From an uncultured Lachnospiraceae bacterium (GTDB lineage Bacteria > Bacillota > Clostridia > Lachnospirales > Lachnospiraceae): a stretch of 64,000 bases of DNA. Shown here one piece after another: positions 9,422 to 15,933 of this stretch. The stretch lies in assembly GCA_910578115.1 (NCBI GenBank), contig CAJTPO010000021.1, positions 1 through 64,000 on the forward strand, given 5' to 3'. Made by a program: the position numbers and the translations under genes. Within the stretch, counting starts at the first letter, position 1, and every line of letters starts with the position of its first letter. The notes beneath the pieces are model-generated. The model was not told the origin of the DNA. It saw nothing but the letters and a program-made list of their open reading frames with translations, and searched no databases.

Positions 9422-9488
9422 TATGAAAGTCTTCGACTTTCACAGCATGGATGGCCATGCGGCCTGCCAGGCGGCAGGTTGAGCATGA
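9422..9488. repeat. 67-bp dispersed palindromic repeat, copy A
   Basis: Single copy of a 67-bp element also found as tandem pairs at 15780-15924 and 25511-25655. It contains a hairpin GAAAGTCTTCGACTTTC, a palindromic CATGGATGGCCATG and a GC-rich block (GCGGCC...GGCAGG), ending GAGCATGA. It lies between tadA and the tRNA-Ser gene, outside coding sequence. Confidence 0.85.
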
Positions 9489-9558
9489 CCACAAACGCTC
9501 TGTAAAAGAGAGATGTCCCCCTGAAATTTAAAAATAAATAAAAATTTCAACGAAACAG

Positions 9559-9587
9559 TAGACAATCGTCAAAAATCAAATTATAAT
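9559..9587 (+). promoter_or_regulatory. Promoter of tRNA-Ser
   Basis: TAGACA (9559-9564), a 17-bp spacer and a perfect TATAAT (9582-9587) lie immediately upstream of the tRNA. Confidence 0.8.
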
Positions 9588-9598
9588 GCTATTGGTAT

Positions 9599-9684
9599 GG
9601 AGTTGTATCGAAGTGGTCATAACGGGGCGCACTCGAAATGCGTTAGCCCTCCGGGGCACGAGGGTTCGAATCCCTCCAACTCCG
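9599..9684 (+). tRNA. tRNA-Ser (anticodon CGA)
   Basis: Acceptor strands GGAGTTG and CAACTCC pair fully. The anticodon arm CGCA-CTCGAAA-TGCG gives anticodon CGA (reads UCG). A long variable arm typical of serine tRNA and a T arm GAGGG-TTCGAAT-CCCTC follow. The discriminator is G. CCA is not encoded. It has its own promoter and terminator, so it is a single-gene unit. Confidence 0.96.
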
Positions 9685-9688
9685 CTTG

Positions 9689-9716
9689 AAAGCCGAAACC
9701 TGTGTTTCGGCTTTTT
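9689..9716 (+). terminator. Terminator of tRNA-Ser
   Basis: AAAGCCGAAAC and GTTTCGGCTTT form an 11-bp stem with a 4-nt loop, followed by TTTTTCTAT. Confidence 0.92.
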
Positions 9717-9841
9717 CTATTGCTTCAGTACTGCCATCCTTCTTTAAATGAATTTCTTCCCCTGCCATACTCATACTAACACAGAACAAAAATCCAGTCA
9801 AAACTGCTGCTTCCATTTCAAGCTCCACATTGATACTGTTA

Positions 9842-9894
9842 TAGTTAACGACATTGGAAATTTCGTGTTCGGCCTTGCAGGCATTTCCGTATAT
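9842..9894. repeat. Diverged 53-bp dispersed repeat, copy 1
   Basis: About 70% identical by eye, without gaps, to 54707-54759. Both begin TAGTTAACGACA and end CGTATAT. No product is inferred. It falls in the stretch between the tRNA terminator and the phased operator at 9972, where the only long frame runs antisense through the tRNA and is not accepted as a gene. Confidence 0.5.
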
Positions 9895-9971
9895 GGCTGC
9901 TGCAAGAGGCGGAAACAGAAATTTGTTATGGGGTTTACTATAGTTGTCGGGAATGGCCAAAATGCACGTCT

Positions 9972-10000
9972 CTGTTAAAATTCTGCTAAAACTCTGTTAA
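9972..10000 (-). promoter_or_regulatory. Triple heptamer operator, 11-bp period (OmpR-family response regulator type)
   Basis: On the minus strand TTAACAG-AGTT-TTAGCAG-AATT-TTAACAG: three heptamers repeating exactly every 11 bp. The same words in the same spacing occur upstream of the kdpD-like gene (10908-10969). Direct repeats with about one helical turn between them are the usual target of OmpR/PhoB-family regulators. It could act on the plus-strand promoter at 10050-10078 or on a minus-strand promoter with TATAGT at 9942-9937. Confidence 0.6.
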
Positions 10001-10049
10001 TATTTTGCTTCTTTTTCGTTCAGCTTGCGTTAAGAAAGCGCATATGCTA

Positions 10050-10078
10050 TTTTCCCGCCCCTTTCTTTTCTCTATAAT
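10050..10078 (+). promoter_or_regulatory. Candidate activator-dependent promoter of the 47-aa membrane peptide
   Basis: Perfect TATAAT at 10073-10078, with a poor -35 (TTTTCC at 10050-10055). A weak -35 fits dependence on an activator bound at 9972-10000. The inferred start (about 10084) coincides with the beginning of a 16-bp inverted repeat. Confidence 0.5.
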
Positions 10079-10080
10079 AC

Positions 10081-10164
10081 CCTCAGTGAACAAAGGTACA
10101 CACGGTCGGTAAAGAATCAATTTCATCCCCTGCTGCGTTGCTTTCATTCCTTTGTTCACTGAGG
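10081..10164 (+). repeat. Perfect 16-bp inverted repeat in the leader of the small membrane peptide
   Basis: CCTCAGTGAACAAAGG (10081-10096) and CCTTTGTTCACTGAGG (10149-10164) are exact reverse complements with 52 nt between them. If transcription starts near 10084 the mRNA would open with this stem. The same word occurs in the palindrome at 10517-10567 and once at 29394-29420, so it is a dispersed repeat family. Confidence 0.8.
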
Positions 10165-10215
10165 ACAGCAATGCGAATGAAATTAAACTTATCAGGAAAG
10201 AGAGGACGATACCCC

Positions 10216-10359
10216 ATGAACATTGGTATGATGATCATCTGTTTGGTCGGCGGTCTGGCCGGCGCACTCAGCACTGCTTATCTTTTAGTCAGTTTCCCCG
10301 TCATTATCGTATGGAAGATTTACCGTCATTTCAAATTCGGATATACGATGTATGAATAA
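10216..10359 (+). CDS. Small membrane peptide, 47 aa
   Basis: MNIGMMIICLVGGLAG starts a 47-residue peptide that is almost wholly hydrophobic up to about residue 33 and ends with a basic/aromatic tail (KIYRHFKFGYTMYE). AGAGGA lies about 10 nt before the ATG. It has its own candidate promoter and a strong terminator at 10401-10431, which supports a real transcription unit. No family is recognised. It is 0.8 kb upstream of the KdpD/KdpE-like pair and may share its operator sequence. Role unknown; a regulatory or accessory membrane peptide is a guess. Confidence 0.6.
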   Translation: MNIGMMIICLVGGLAGALSTAYLLVSFPVIIVWKIYRHFKFGYTMYE

Positions 10360-10400
10360 GCAGATCTGAAATAATCGTAAAATGCACGCAGACTGAACAA

Positions 10401-10431
10401 AAGAGCAGGCTCATTTCGGCCTGCTCTTTCT
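10401..10431 (+). terminator. Terminator after the 47-aa peptide gene
   Basis: AAGAGCAGGC and GCCTGCTCTT form a 10-bp stem with an 8-nt loop, followed by TCTATCCCTT. 42 bp beyond the stop codon. Confidence 0.85.
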
Positions 10432-10516
10432 ATCCCTTATTTCGTTTGATTTCCCGTCTTCTATGTAGAACCCTCTTACACCAGTGTCTCATTTCTTCTT
10501 ACTTTCTTCTCTTTAC

Positions 10517-10567
10517 CCCCAGTGAACAAAGGAATACACGCCGTGTGTACCTTTGTTCATTGAGGGG
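10517..10567. repeat. 51-bp near-perfect palindrome of the CCTTTGTTCACTGAGG family
   Basis: CCCCAGTGAACAAAGG...CCTTTGTTCATTGAGGGG folds on itself through about 24 bp with a tiny loop. It overlaps the stop codon of the 32-aa minus-strand peptide. It could end that transcript, but no T-run follows on either strand, so a terminator role is not assured. Confidence 0.75.
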
Positions 10568-10655
10568 ATTGTCTGTTACTAATCAGAGAATATACAAAAC
10601 ACCCTCCCAATGATACAAATACGAGTCCTATGATTAAATATTCTACAATTCCCAT
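10557..10655 (-). CDS. Micro-protein, 32 aa, single membrane helix (KdpF-like in size and pattern)
   Basis: ATG at 10655 follows GGAGGG at 4 nt. The product begins MGIVEYLIIGLVFVSLGG, is one hydrophobic helix, and ends SLISNRQSPQ. The near-ideal site and clean single-helix pattern argue for a real gene despite the length. The LxxGxxVYxLI-like pattern is reminiscent of KdpF, the 29-residue subunit of the Kdp potassium pump, and a KdpDE-like system lies 0.5 kb away. No kdpABC is in the window, so this is only a resemblance. Probably cotranscribed with the 27-aa peptide 40 bp upstream. Confidence 0.6.
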   Translation of the reverse strand: MGIVEYLIIGLVFVSLGGCFVYSLISNRQSPQ

Positions 10656-10695
10656 TTTCCCTCCATTTCCAGGCATCTTAAGTCTGCTGCCCATA

Positions 10696-10779
10696 TTACC
10701 TGTGTTCATACCAGATTCCACCAAAAAAACCGACTGCTACGAGTATAATTGAGACGATCGACCACCCATCCATCTGCAT
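10696..10779 (-). CDS. Micro-protein, 27 aa, single membrane helix
   Basis: ATG at 10779 follows AAGGAGG at 8 nt. The product begins MQMDGWSIVSIILVAVGFFG and ends GIWYEHR: a short acidic head, one helix and a short basic tail. The Shine-Dalgarno is among the best in the window, which is hard to explain by chance in a 27-codon frame. A GTGTCA-GCTT-TGACAC hairpin (10826-10841) lies in its presumed leader. First gene of a likely two-peptide minus-strand unit, divergent from the KdpD-like gene. No recognised family. Confidence 0.6.
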   Translation of the reverse strand: MQMDGWSIVSIILVAVGFFGGIWYEHR

Positions 10780-10907
10780 CCTGACTTCCTCCTTACTTTC
10801 GTACTTTTCACAATACCTGCACGCCGTGTCAGCTTTGACACAGCTGCTCAGGGATTTTTATCATATTATCATATATGTATATGTTTTTACAGCTTTGCAG
10901 TTTCTCT

Positions 10908-10969
10908 TTAACGTATTTTTAGCATTTTCTTGATATCCTCTTATCGCTTTCTTAACAGCTTTTTAGCAG
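10908..10969 (+). promoter_or_regulatory. Array of six direct heptamers phased every 11 bp, upstream of the kdpD-like gene
   Basis: Heptamers start at 10908 (TTAACGT), 10919 (TTAGCAT), 10930 (TTGATAT), 10941 (TTATCGC), 10952 (TTAACAG) and 10963 (TTAGCAG). The first two and last two are strong, the middle two degenerate. The array ends 9 bp upstream of the -35 region. This is the pattern expected for cooperative binding of an OmpR/PhoB-family regulator, most simply the adjacent KdpE-like protein (autoregulation). It also lies between the divergent micro-protein genes and kdpDE. Confidence 0.65.
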
Positions 10970-10978
10970 TGTTTCCTG

Positions 10979-11007
10979 TTTTGCTTTTTCGCTAAATACG
11001 GTATACT
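10979..11007 (+). promoter_or_regulatory. Promoter of the kdpDE-like operon
   Basis: TATACT at 11002-11007 with a weak -35 (TTTTGC at 10979-10984, 17-bp spacing), directly downstream of the phased operator array. Inferred leader of about 135 nt, containing the hairpin repeat at 11026-11056. Confidence 0.55.
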
Positions 11008-11025
11008 GTACGCAGAGAAATACCG

Positions 11026-11056
11026 GTAACGGTTCAGCCTTCGGCTTCTCTGTTAC
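11026..11056. repeat. Hairpin repeat GTAAC...AGCCTTCGGCT...GTTAC, copy 1
   Basis: GTAACGGTTCAGCC-TTC-GGCTTCTCTGTTAC folds as a stem with a small interior loop. Related sequences occur at 13001-13038 (at the kdpE stop codon) and 63298-63327. Confidence 0.6.
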
Positions 11057-11148
11057 AGTGTCTGCCCCTCTCAAACAGCCCTTGCGCAAAGGGCAGATTC
11101 CTTACTTACCAAAATTACACATTAACACAGACTGGAGAACTATGCTGC

Positions 11149-12210
11149 ATGTCAACAGCCATGAGAAATTGCGTTGTCACCCTCTCGGGACTGACAGTCG
11201 CCACTTTATTCGCCTTCTTATTCTGGCACTATGTGCCCGAGAACTCGGGCAATATATCGTTAGTCTACATCCTTGCCCTGATCACAATCGTCCGTTTTAC
11301 GGACGGCTATCTGCCGGGGCTGATCTCTTCGGTGATCGCTGTGGTCTGTGTGAATTTCCTGTTCACCTATCCGTACTTTGAACTGAATTTCACGCTGTCC
11401 GGCTATCCCGTCACATTTCTGGGCATGCTGGGAGTAACACTTCTCACCAGTACAATGACTGCAAATATCAAGGAACAGGCCCACATGATCGCCGAGAAAG
11501 ACAAGCTGCTCTCGGAGACTGAGAAAGAGAAGATGCGGGCCAATCTGCTGCGGGCCGTATCCCATGACCTGCGCACACCCCTGACCGGCATTATAGGCGC
11601 CAGTTCTTCTTATCTGGAGAACGGTGATCTGCTCCCTGAAGATGAGAAGACCGCCATTCTGACCCACATTCATGAGGATGCCAACTGGCTGTTGAATATG
11701 GTGGAGAACCTGCTGGCCGTCACCCGTATCCACGATCAGTCCTCCTCTGTCAAGAAGACAGATGAATCCGTGGAAGAAATCGTATCCGCCGCGATCCTGC
11801 GTCTGAAAAAGAGACTGCCGGAAGCCGCTGTCAATGTGGCAGTGCCCGAAGAACTGTTAATCATCCCCATGGACGCCATTCTCATCGAACAGGTACTGAT
11901 CAATCTACTGGAAAATGCCATTATCCATTCGCGGAGTACGGAACCCATTTTATGCTATGTAGATGATGACGCCGCCACCGTAACATTTCATGTTAAGGAT
12001 TATGGGATTGGTATCGATCCGGAACGGATCAGAAATATCTTTGATGGAAACTCCTACATCGGCAACAAAGAATCCGACTCCAATAAGGGGATGGGGATTG
12101 GCTTGTCCATCTGCAAGACCATACTCACGGCGCATGGCGGTACGATCAATGTGAAGAATCATGCACAGGGGGCCGAATTTTATTTTACGCTTCCCAAGGA
12201 ACTGCAATGA
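11149..12210 (+). CDS. KdpD-like sensor histidine kinase lacking the N-terminal KdpD and Usp domains
   Basis: 353 residues. N-terminal membrane module of four helices (about residues 8-105; DUF4118-like, as in the middle of KdpD), then a dimerisation domain with H-box SHDLRTPLTG, N-box NLLENAIIHS, and G-boxes VKDYGIGIDPE and GMGIGLSICKTI. Full KdpD is about 900 residues with cytoplasmic N-terminal KdpD and universal-stress domains; these are absent, and the sequence upstream is regulatory, so this is a naturally short form. The stimulus is unknown; K+ or envelope sensing is inferred from the family. ATG at 11149 has only a distant GGAGA. Precedes the KdpE-like regulator by 85 bp. Confidence 0.88.
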   Translation: MSTAMRNCVVTLSGLTVATLFAFLFWHYVPENSGNISLVYILALITIVRFTDGYLPGLISSVIAVVCVNFLFTYPYFELNFTLSGYPVTFLGMLGVTLLTSTMTANIKEQAHMIAEKDKLLSETEKEKMRANLLRAVSHDLRTPLTGIIGASSSYLENGDLLPEDEKTAILTHIHEDANWLLNMVENLLAVTRIHDQSSSVKKTDESVEEIVSAAILRLKKRLPEAAVNVAVPEELLIIPMDAILIEQVLINLLENAIIHSRSTEPILCYVDDDAATVTFHVKDYGIGIDPERIRNIFDGNSYIGNKESDSNKGMGIGLSICKTILTAHGGTINVKNHAQGAEFYFTLPKELQ

Positions 12211-12251
12211 AAAAGAACAGGATTTGTGTCAGGACCGACAGAGTGTTGCAT

Positions 12252-12276
12252 GGTTGAATAAATTCTCTGATGAGCA
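12252..12276. repeat. Exact 25-bp repeat, copy 1 (upstream of kdpE-like gene)
   Basis: The 25 bp from GGTTGAATAAATTC to GATGAGCA are repeated exactly at 13087-13111, downstream of the kdpE-like gene, so that gene lies between direct repeats 835 bp apart. Confidence 0.85.
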
Positions 12277-12295
12277 ATTTATAATGGAGGTAAGT

Positions 12296-13006
12296 ATGAA
12301 TCTTAAGCATGAAATTTTACTGATCGAGGACGAACGCAATATCTGCAATTTTATCATGACTTCACTGCGCACACAGGAATATAAAGTCAGCTTTGCCAAC
12401 AATGCCTCCAGCGGTCTTTCACTGGCGGCTTCCGGCTGTCCTGACCTGATCCTGCTGGATCTGGGACTTCCCGATATGGACGGCATCGATGTGATAAGAA
12501 GCATCCGGGAATGGAGCAATATGCCCATCATCGTCATCTCTGCCCGGACACAGGAAGACGAGAAGGTAGCCGCCCTGGATGCAGGCGCAGATGACTATAT
12601 TACCAAACCTTTCGGCACCTCGGAACTGATGGCCAGAATCCGCACTGCGCTTCGCCGTTCCAGCATTAACGGCAGTCTCTCCGTGGTCGCCAGAAACCGC
12701 TATGAAGCCAAGGATCTGGTGATCGATTACGAAAAGCATATCGTTACCGTAGACGGAAACATTATTCACTTCACACAGATCGAGTATAAAATTCTGACCT
12801 TCCTCGCCCGCAATGCCGGTAAGGTCATCACCTATGACACGCTGATCGCCCATGTCTGGGGGCCTTTTGCAGACAGCAACAACCGGATCCTGCGTGTCAA
12901 TATGGCGAACATCCGCCGGAAAATGGAGCAGAATCCGGCCGATCCGCAGTATATTTTTACAGAGATCGGCATTGGCTACCGGATGATCGATAATGAAAAT
13001 CTGTAA
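12296..13006 (+). CDS. KdpE-like response regulator (OmpR/PhoB family)
   Basis: 236 residues from the ATG at 12296, chosen for its GGAGG; the frame extends upstream without a site. Receiver domain with acidic pocket (LLIEDE), phospho-acceptor Asp in LILLDLGLPDMDG, conserved Lys in ADDYITKPFG, then a winged-helix DNA-binding domain (FTQIEYKILTFLARNAGKVITYDTL...VNMANIRRKM). The partner of the upstream kinase. Its predicted binding mode (tandem direct repeats) matches the phased arrays at 10908-10969 and 9972-10000. The stop codon lies inside a hairpin repeat that may act in mRNA ending. Confidence 0.92.
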   Translation: MNLKHEILLIEDERNICNFIMTSLRTQEYKVSFANNASSGLSLAASGCPDLILLDLGLPDMDGIDVIRSIREWSNMPIIVISARTQEDEKVAALDAGADDYITKPFGTSELMARIRTALRRSSINGSLSVVARNRYEAKDLVIDYEKHIVTVDGNIIHFTQIEYKILTFLARNAGKVITYDTLIAHVWGPFADSNNRILRVNMANIRRKMEQNPADPQYIFTEIGIGYRMIDNENL

Positions 13007-13170
13007 TCGTTCAGCCTGCGGCCTTTCTGTGATAAACAGGTGATAAGATTGAAAATTAAAATTTTCAATCGCAGAAATGGAGATAAGGTTGAATAAATTC
13101 TCTGATGAGCATTTTAGTTCAACAAACTGAACAAGTTCAGTTAGAATTTGTGCCGAAGCGGCACAAATTC
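13001..13170 (+). repeat. Cluster of short palindromes and repeats after the kdpE-like gene
   Basis: Contains a diverged copy of the GTTCAGCC hairpin (13001-13038), an ATTGAAAAT/ATTTTCAAT hairpin near 13047, the second exact copy of the 25-bp repeat (13087-13111), CTGAACAAGTTCAG near 13127, and a perfect 12-bp stem GAATTTGTGCCG/CGGCACAAATTC (13144-13155 and 13159-13170) with a 3-nt loop. None is followed by a T-run. No gene seen in this stretch. Confidence 0.7.
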
Positions 13171-13267
13171 TATTGATCGCAGAGCAGAATCTGAAATTCT
13201 GCCCGCGTCCTCAGCGTAAAACACTTCGGAATGGAGGGAAATATGTAAATTTGGCCCGGGGAATCCG

Positions 13268-13296
13268 TTGACAAATGGAACAAAAAACAGTATACT
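13268..13296 (+). promoter_or_regulatory. Promoter of the SRP RNA gene
   Basis: Consensus TTGACA (13268-13273), 17-bp spacer, TATACT (13291-13296). Expected start about 13303. Confidence 0.9.
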
Positions 13297-13302
13297 ATAA
13301 AG

Positions 13303-13553
13303 ACCGTGCAGCCGGGGCGTTAGCGGTGCCCTGTACCCACAATCCGCTCTAGTGGGGGTGATGCTTTATCGAGGGTGTACGCCTGTGTAGCTGCCCTTTA
13401 TAAGTGGCGTTGAAGTTCGGGTCTTACGCAATGGAAATCCATGAACCGTGTCAGGGTGGGAACACAGCAGCACTAAGTGGAAGCTTTCATGTGCCGTAAG
13501 GGTGCCTGGCGGAGTTAACTGTAAAGGTAACGTATGTGGGTTAAATTCGACAT
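13303..13553 (+). ncRNA. ffs: Signal recognition particle RNA, long (Alu-containing) form
   Basis: About 250 nt between a consensus promoter and a terminator. The Alu-type 5' part includes GCCGGGGCGTTAGCGGTGCC and the helix-8 tip ATGAACCGTGTCAGG...GGGAACACAGCAGCACTAAG, the conserved Ffh-binding internal loop. This is the clostridial/bacillar long SRP RNA rather than the short E. coli type. The exact mature 3' end is not determined. Confidence 0.92.
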
Positions 13554-13584
13554 AAAGCGCACGGTTTTAACGTGCGCTTTTTCT
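13554..13584 (+). terminator. Terminator of SRP RNA
   Basis: AAAGCGCACG and CGTGCGCTTT form a 10-bp stem with a 7-nt loop, followed by TTTCT. Confidence 0.92.
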
Positions 13585-13698
13585 ATCAATCGATGCTGCT
13601 TCCTGTCCGTCCCAGTCTTATCTTACCCGGTATCGTCCTTTCTCAATACAATCCCATCAGCTGCATAATGGCAAAATCCACTCACTGATCATCGCTCC

Positions 13699-15618
13699 TC
13701 AGATCTCCGCCTGTTCCGCCTGCGACATCTTCTTTGTTTTCTTATTGCGGTACATACCGTCATTGGCTTTAGACAGAATCTCATCCAATTCCGTCTGCCC
13801 CGCCTCTTCCATATGATATCCAAGACTCGCACTGAGCTTAAAGGGACGCACACTGACCATATTATAATAGGTGATCACCGTATGGACGCGTTCGATATGA
13901 TCCTCCAGTTCTTCCTCGCTGCAGCCCGTACACAGAATAATAAATTCATCTCCATCCAGACGACACAGCAGCTCTCCATCGTCAAGTGTCTGCTCCATAG
14001 CGGATGCCAGCGCCTTGATCAGCACGTCTCCCTGCTCACGGCCATATTCCTCATTCGCAATCTTCAGATCATCTACATCAGCGTAAATGATACCCACTGT
14101 CTTCTTATCTCTGCGCGCCTCCTCGATCATCTCTCCGGCCTTCCTGCGGAAGATCGTCTCACGATATACACCGGTCAATTCATCCCGCAGCCAGCTGCCG
14201 CTCAGCCGTTCCATCATGGCCTTCATAACATCATGCCTGTAAATCGTCTCCAGCGCATTATCAAGATTCAACATAAACGTCTGAGAAAAACTTCCTGTTA
14301 TCGCCGCCCGGTAATTGCCCGTCACACAATAGCCAAAACAATGATTCCGGTAATGCAGCGGCATTACCACCGCAACGGAACCCTTTCTTCTCATCTTACA
14401 GTCTTCCGGGAGCAGCTCACTCTTATGGAACGGTCCATAATTAGTCGCCTCTCCCTCTTCGTAGGCAAACGGCACCCAGATTTCCTCAGTATAAGCCGTA
14501 ATGTCTCTGCTCAGTTCTTCTCCCGCAGCCAGCATACGCAGTTCCCTGCGGTATTCTTCCATATTACTGCACATGCACAGATAGAAGTATTCTACTCCCA
14601 TATACCGCACATGCTGCTCCAGACTGTCCAGAAAATCCTTAAATTCGGTCAGTCCCGTAAATTCGGCCGCTGAGTTCTTAAGAATCTCCAAATTCCTGTG
14701 GAAATCCATATAGCTGTTGATATATTTGTCTTTCAGGTCTGCTCCGCTGTATTTGGACTCCGTCTCACATCCACAGGAATCGGCATAAACAGGGCTTCCC
14801 TGCATTACGGTACATTGCTCTGCCGCCTCACCTTGAAGCACCGCCGCAATCTTCGTATAAGCAGCATTGCCGGCCTCATATTCACCCCGGCGCACAGTTG
14901 TCAGTCTTGGATGAATATACTCAGCCATGCTGCTGTCATCGTAGCCGGTGACCATGACATCCTCCGGGACTCTATAGCCTGCCGACTTGAGCATCATCAC
15001 TGCTCCAACCGCCATCTCATCATTAGCCGCCACAATCGCATCAGGCATGCTGCGCGCCTCATTCAAAAACTTTCTGGCCGCCCTCATACCGCTCTCAAAG
15101 CCATAATCACCATAATAAATATGCTCCATATCCCATCCCAGCCTGTTGCGGGACATCGTATCCTGCCAGGCACGCAGCCGCTCATTTGCCGCTTCTATAT
15201 CAGACGGACCTGCTATGAAATAAATATTTCTGGCATTATGTTTCGTGATCAGATGCTGTGTAATCTGCGTGATCCCGACCGTGTTCTCCATCTCCACATG
15301 CATAAATGCAGGATCTCCCGCACTCATGTCAACACAGGGAATGGCCGCTTCACTGATCCCTTTCCTGATATGCTCCACGATCTTCGGGTCATGAATCGTA
15401 TCACTGTACATGATCACACCGTCGTATTTCGTGAAATCCGGCAGCGTATAAATATTGTATTCTCCGTCGCTGTAGTCTGAGTGATGCTCATTGTGTCCGC
15501 CCTCACTGACGAAAACACATACATTTGTACGATCAATAAGCGCCTTATCCAGTATGCCATTGATCATTCGTTTCTGGGAGTCAAAACTGATATTCCCGAT
15601 CAGAACTGCAATTTTCAT
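13699..15618 (-). CDS. Diguanylate cyclase-like protein with LacI-type periplasmic-binding-fold sensor
   Basis: 639 residues, apparently cytoplasmic (no signal or membrane helix). Residues 1 to about 270 have the LacI/Peripla_BP_3 fold (IAVLIGNISFDSQKRMINGI, DAIVAANDEMAVGAVMML, VMVTGYDDSSMAEYIHPRLTTV) but no HTH. A middle region of about 200 residues is not recognised. The C-terminal GGDEF domain (about 480-620) has signature CRLDGDEFI, the first Gly replaced by Asp. It would sense a sugar-like ligand and make c-di-GMP if active. AGAGGAAAAG precedes the ATG. Standalone, with palindromic repeats upstream. Confidence 0.85.
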   Translation of the reverse strand: MKIAVLIGNISFDSQKRMINGILDKALIDRTNVCVFVSEGGHNEHHSDYSDGEYNIYTLPDFTKYDGVIMYSDTIHDPKIVEHIRKGISEAAIPCVDMSAGDPAFMHVEMENTVGITQITQHLITKHNARNIYFIAGPSDIEAANERLRAWQDTMSRNRLGWDMEHIYYGDYGFESGMRAARKFLNEARSMPDAIVAANDEMAVGAVMMLKSAGYRVPEDVMVTGYDDSSMAEYIHPRLTTVRRGEYEAGNAAYTKIAAVLQGEAAEQCTVMQGSPVYADSCGCETESKYSGADLKDKYINSYMDFHRNLEILKNSAAEFTGLTEFKDFLDSLEQHVRYMGVEYFYLCMCSNMEEYRRELRMLAAGEELSRDITAYTEEIWVPFAYEEGEATNYGPFHKSELLPEDCKMRRKGSVAVVMPLHYRNHCFGYCVTGNYRAAITGSFSQTFMLNLDNALETIYRHDVMKAMMERLSGSWLRDELTGVYRETIFRRKAGEMIEEARRDKKTVGIIYADVDDLKIANEEYGREQGDVLIKALASAMEQTLDDGELLCRLDGDEFIILCTGCSEEELEDHIERVHTVITYYNMVSVRPFKLSASLGYHMEEAGQTELDEILSKANDGMYRNKKTKKMSQAEQAEI

Positions 15619-15779
15619 TTTTCTTTTCCTCTTTTTACACTTTTGTACATTGATGTTATCTGCAATCTGCTGCTTACAGAAACAGAACCGTCATTCATGG
15701 CCTCTGTTCCGTATAGTATACCATACATTCCTGCTCTGGACTATACTTAACAGGTTGTTTCACTCATAATTCCCGTTAC

Positions 15780-15924
15780 TGTGAAAGTCTTCGACTTTCA
15801 CAGTATGTATAGCCATGCGGCCCGCCAAACGGCAGGCTGAGCATGATGTAAGTTTACTATGAAAGTCTTCGACTTTCACAGTATGGACGGCCATGCGGCC
15901 CGCCCGACGGCAGGCTGAGCATGA
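15780..15924. repeat. 67-bp dispersed repeat, tandem pair (copies B and C)
   Basis: Copies at 15780-15846 and 15858-15924, start-to-start 78 bp, separated by TGTAAGTTTAC. Each has the GAAAGTCTTCGACTTTC hairpin and ends GAGCATGA. They fill much of the 315-bp gap between the DUF6128-like stop and the GGDEF gene start; the rest shows no gene. Confidence 0.88.
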
Positions 15925-15933
15925 TGGGGGTTA

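Noticed and set aside
9643..9960. 105-codon minus-strand frame ending RSWRDSNPRAPEG
   Set aside because: Its 3' third is the antisense of the tRNA-Ser gene and its terminator, and its 5' part is a dispersed repeat. A shorter start at 9816 with GGAG and one hydrophobic segment is possible, downstream of a TATAGT near the phased operator, but the evidence is too thin to call.
10557..10655. Calling the 32-aa peptide KdpF outright
   Set aside because: Size and pattern are suggestive, but no kdpA, kdpB or kdpC is in the window, and single-helix peptides resemble each other easily.
13144..13170. Perfect 12-bp hairpin considered as terminator of the kdpE-like gene
   Set aside because: No T-run on either strand, and it lies about 140 bp beyond the stop codon; kept only as a palindrome.
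15780..15924. Tandem 78-bp-period repeats considered as a CRISPR array
   Set aside because: Only two units, each 67 bp, with identical 11-bp spacers and no cas genes. This is a palindromic repeat element.
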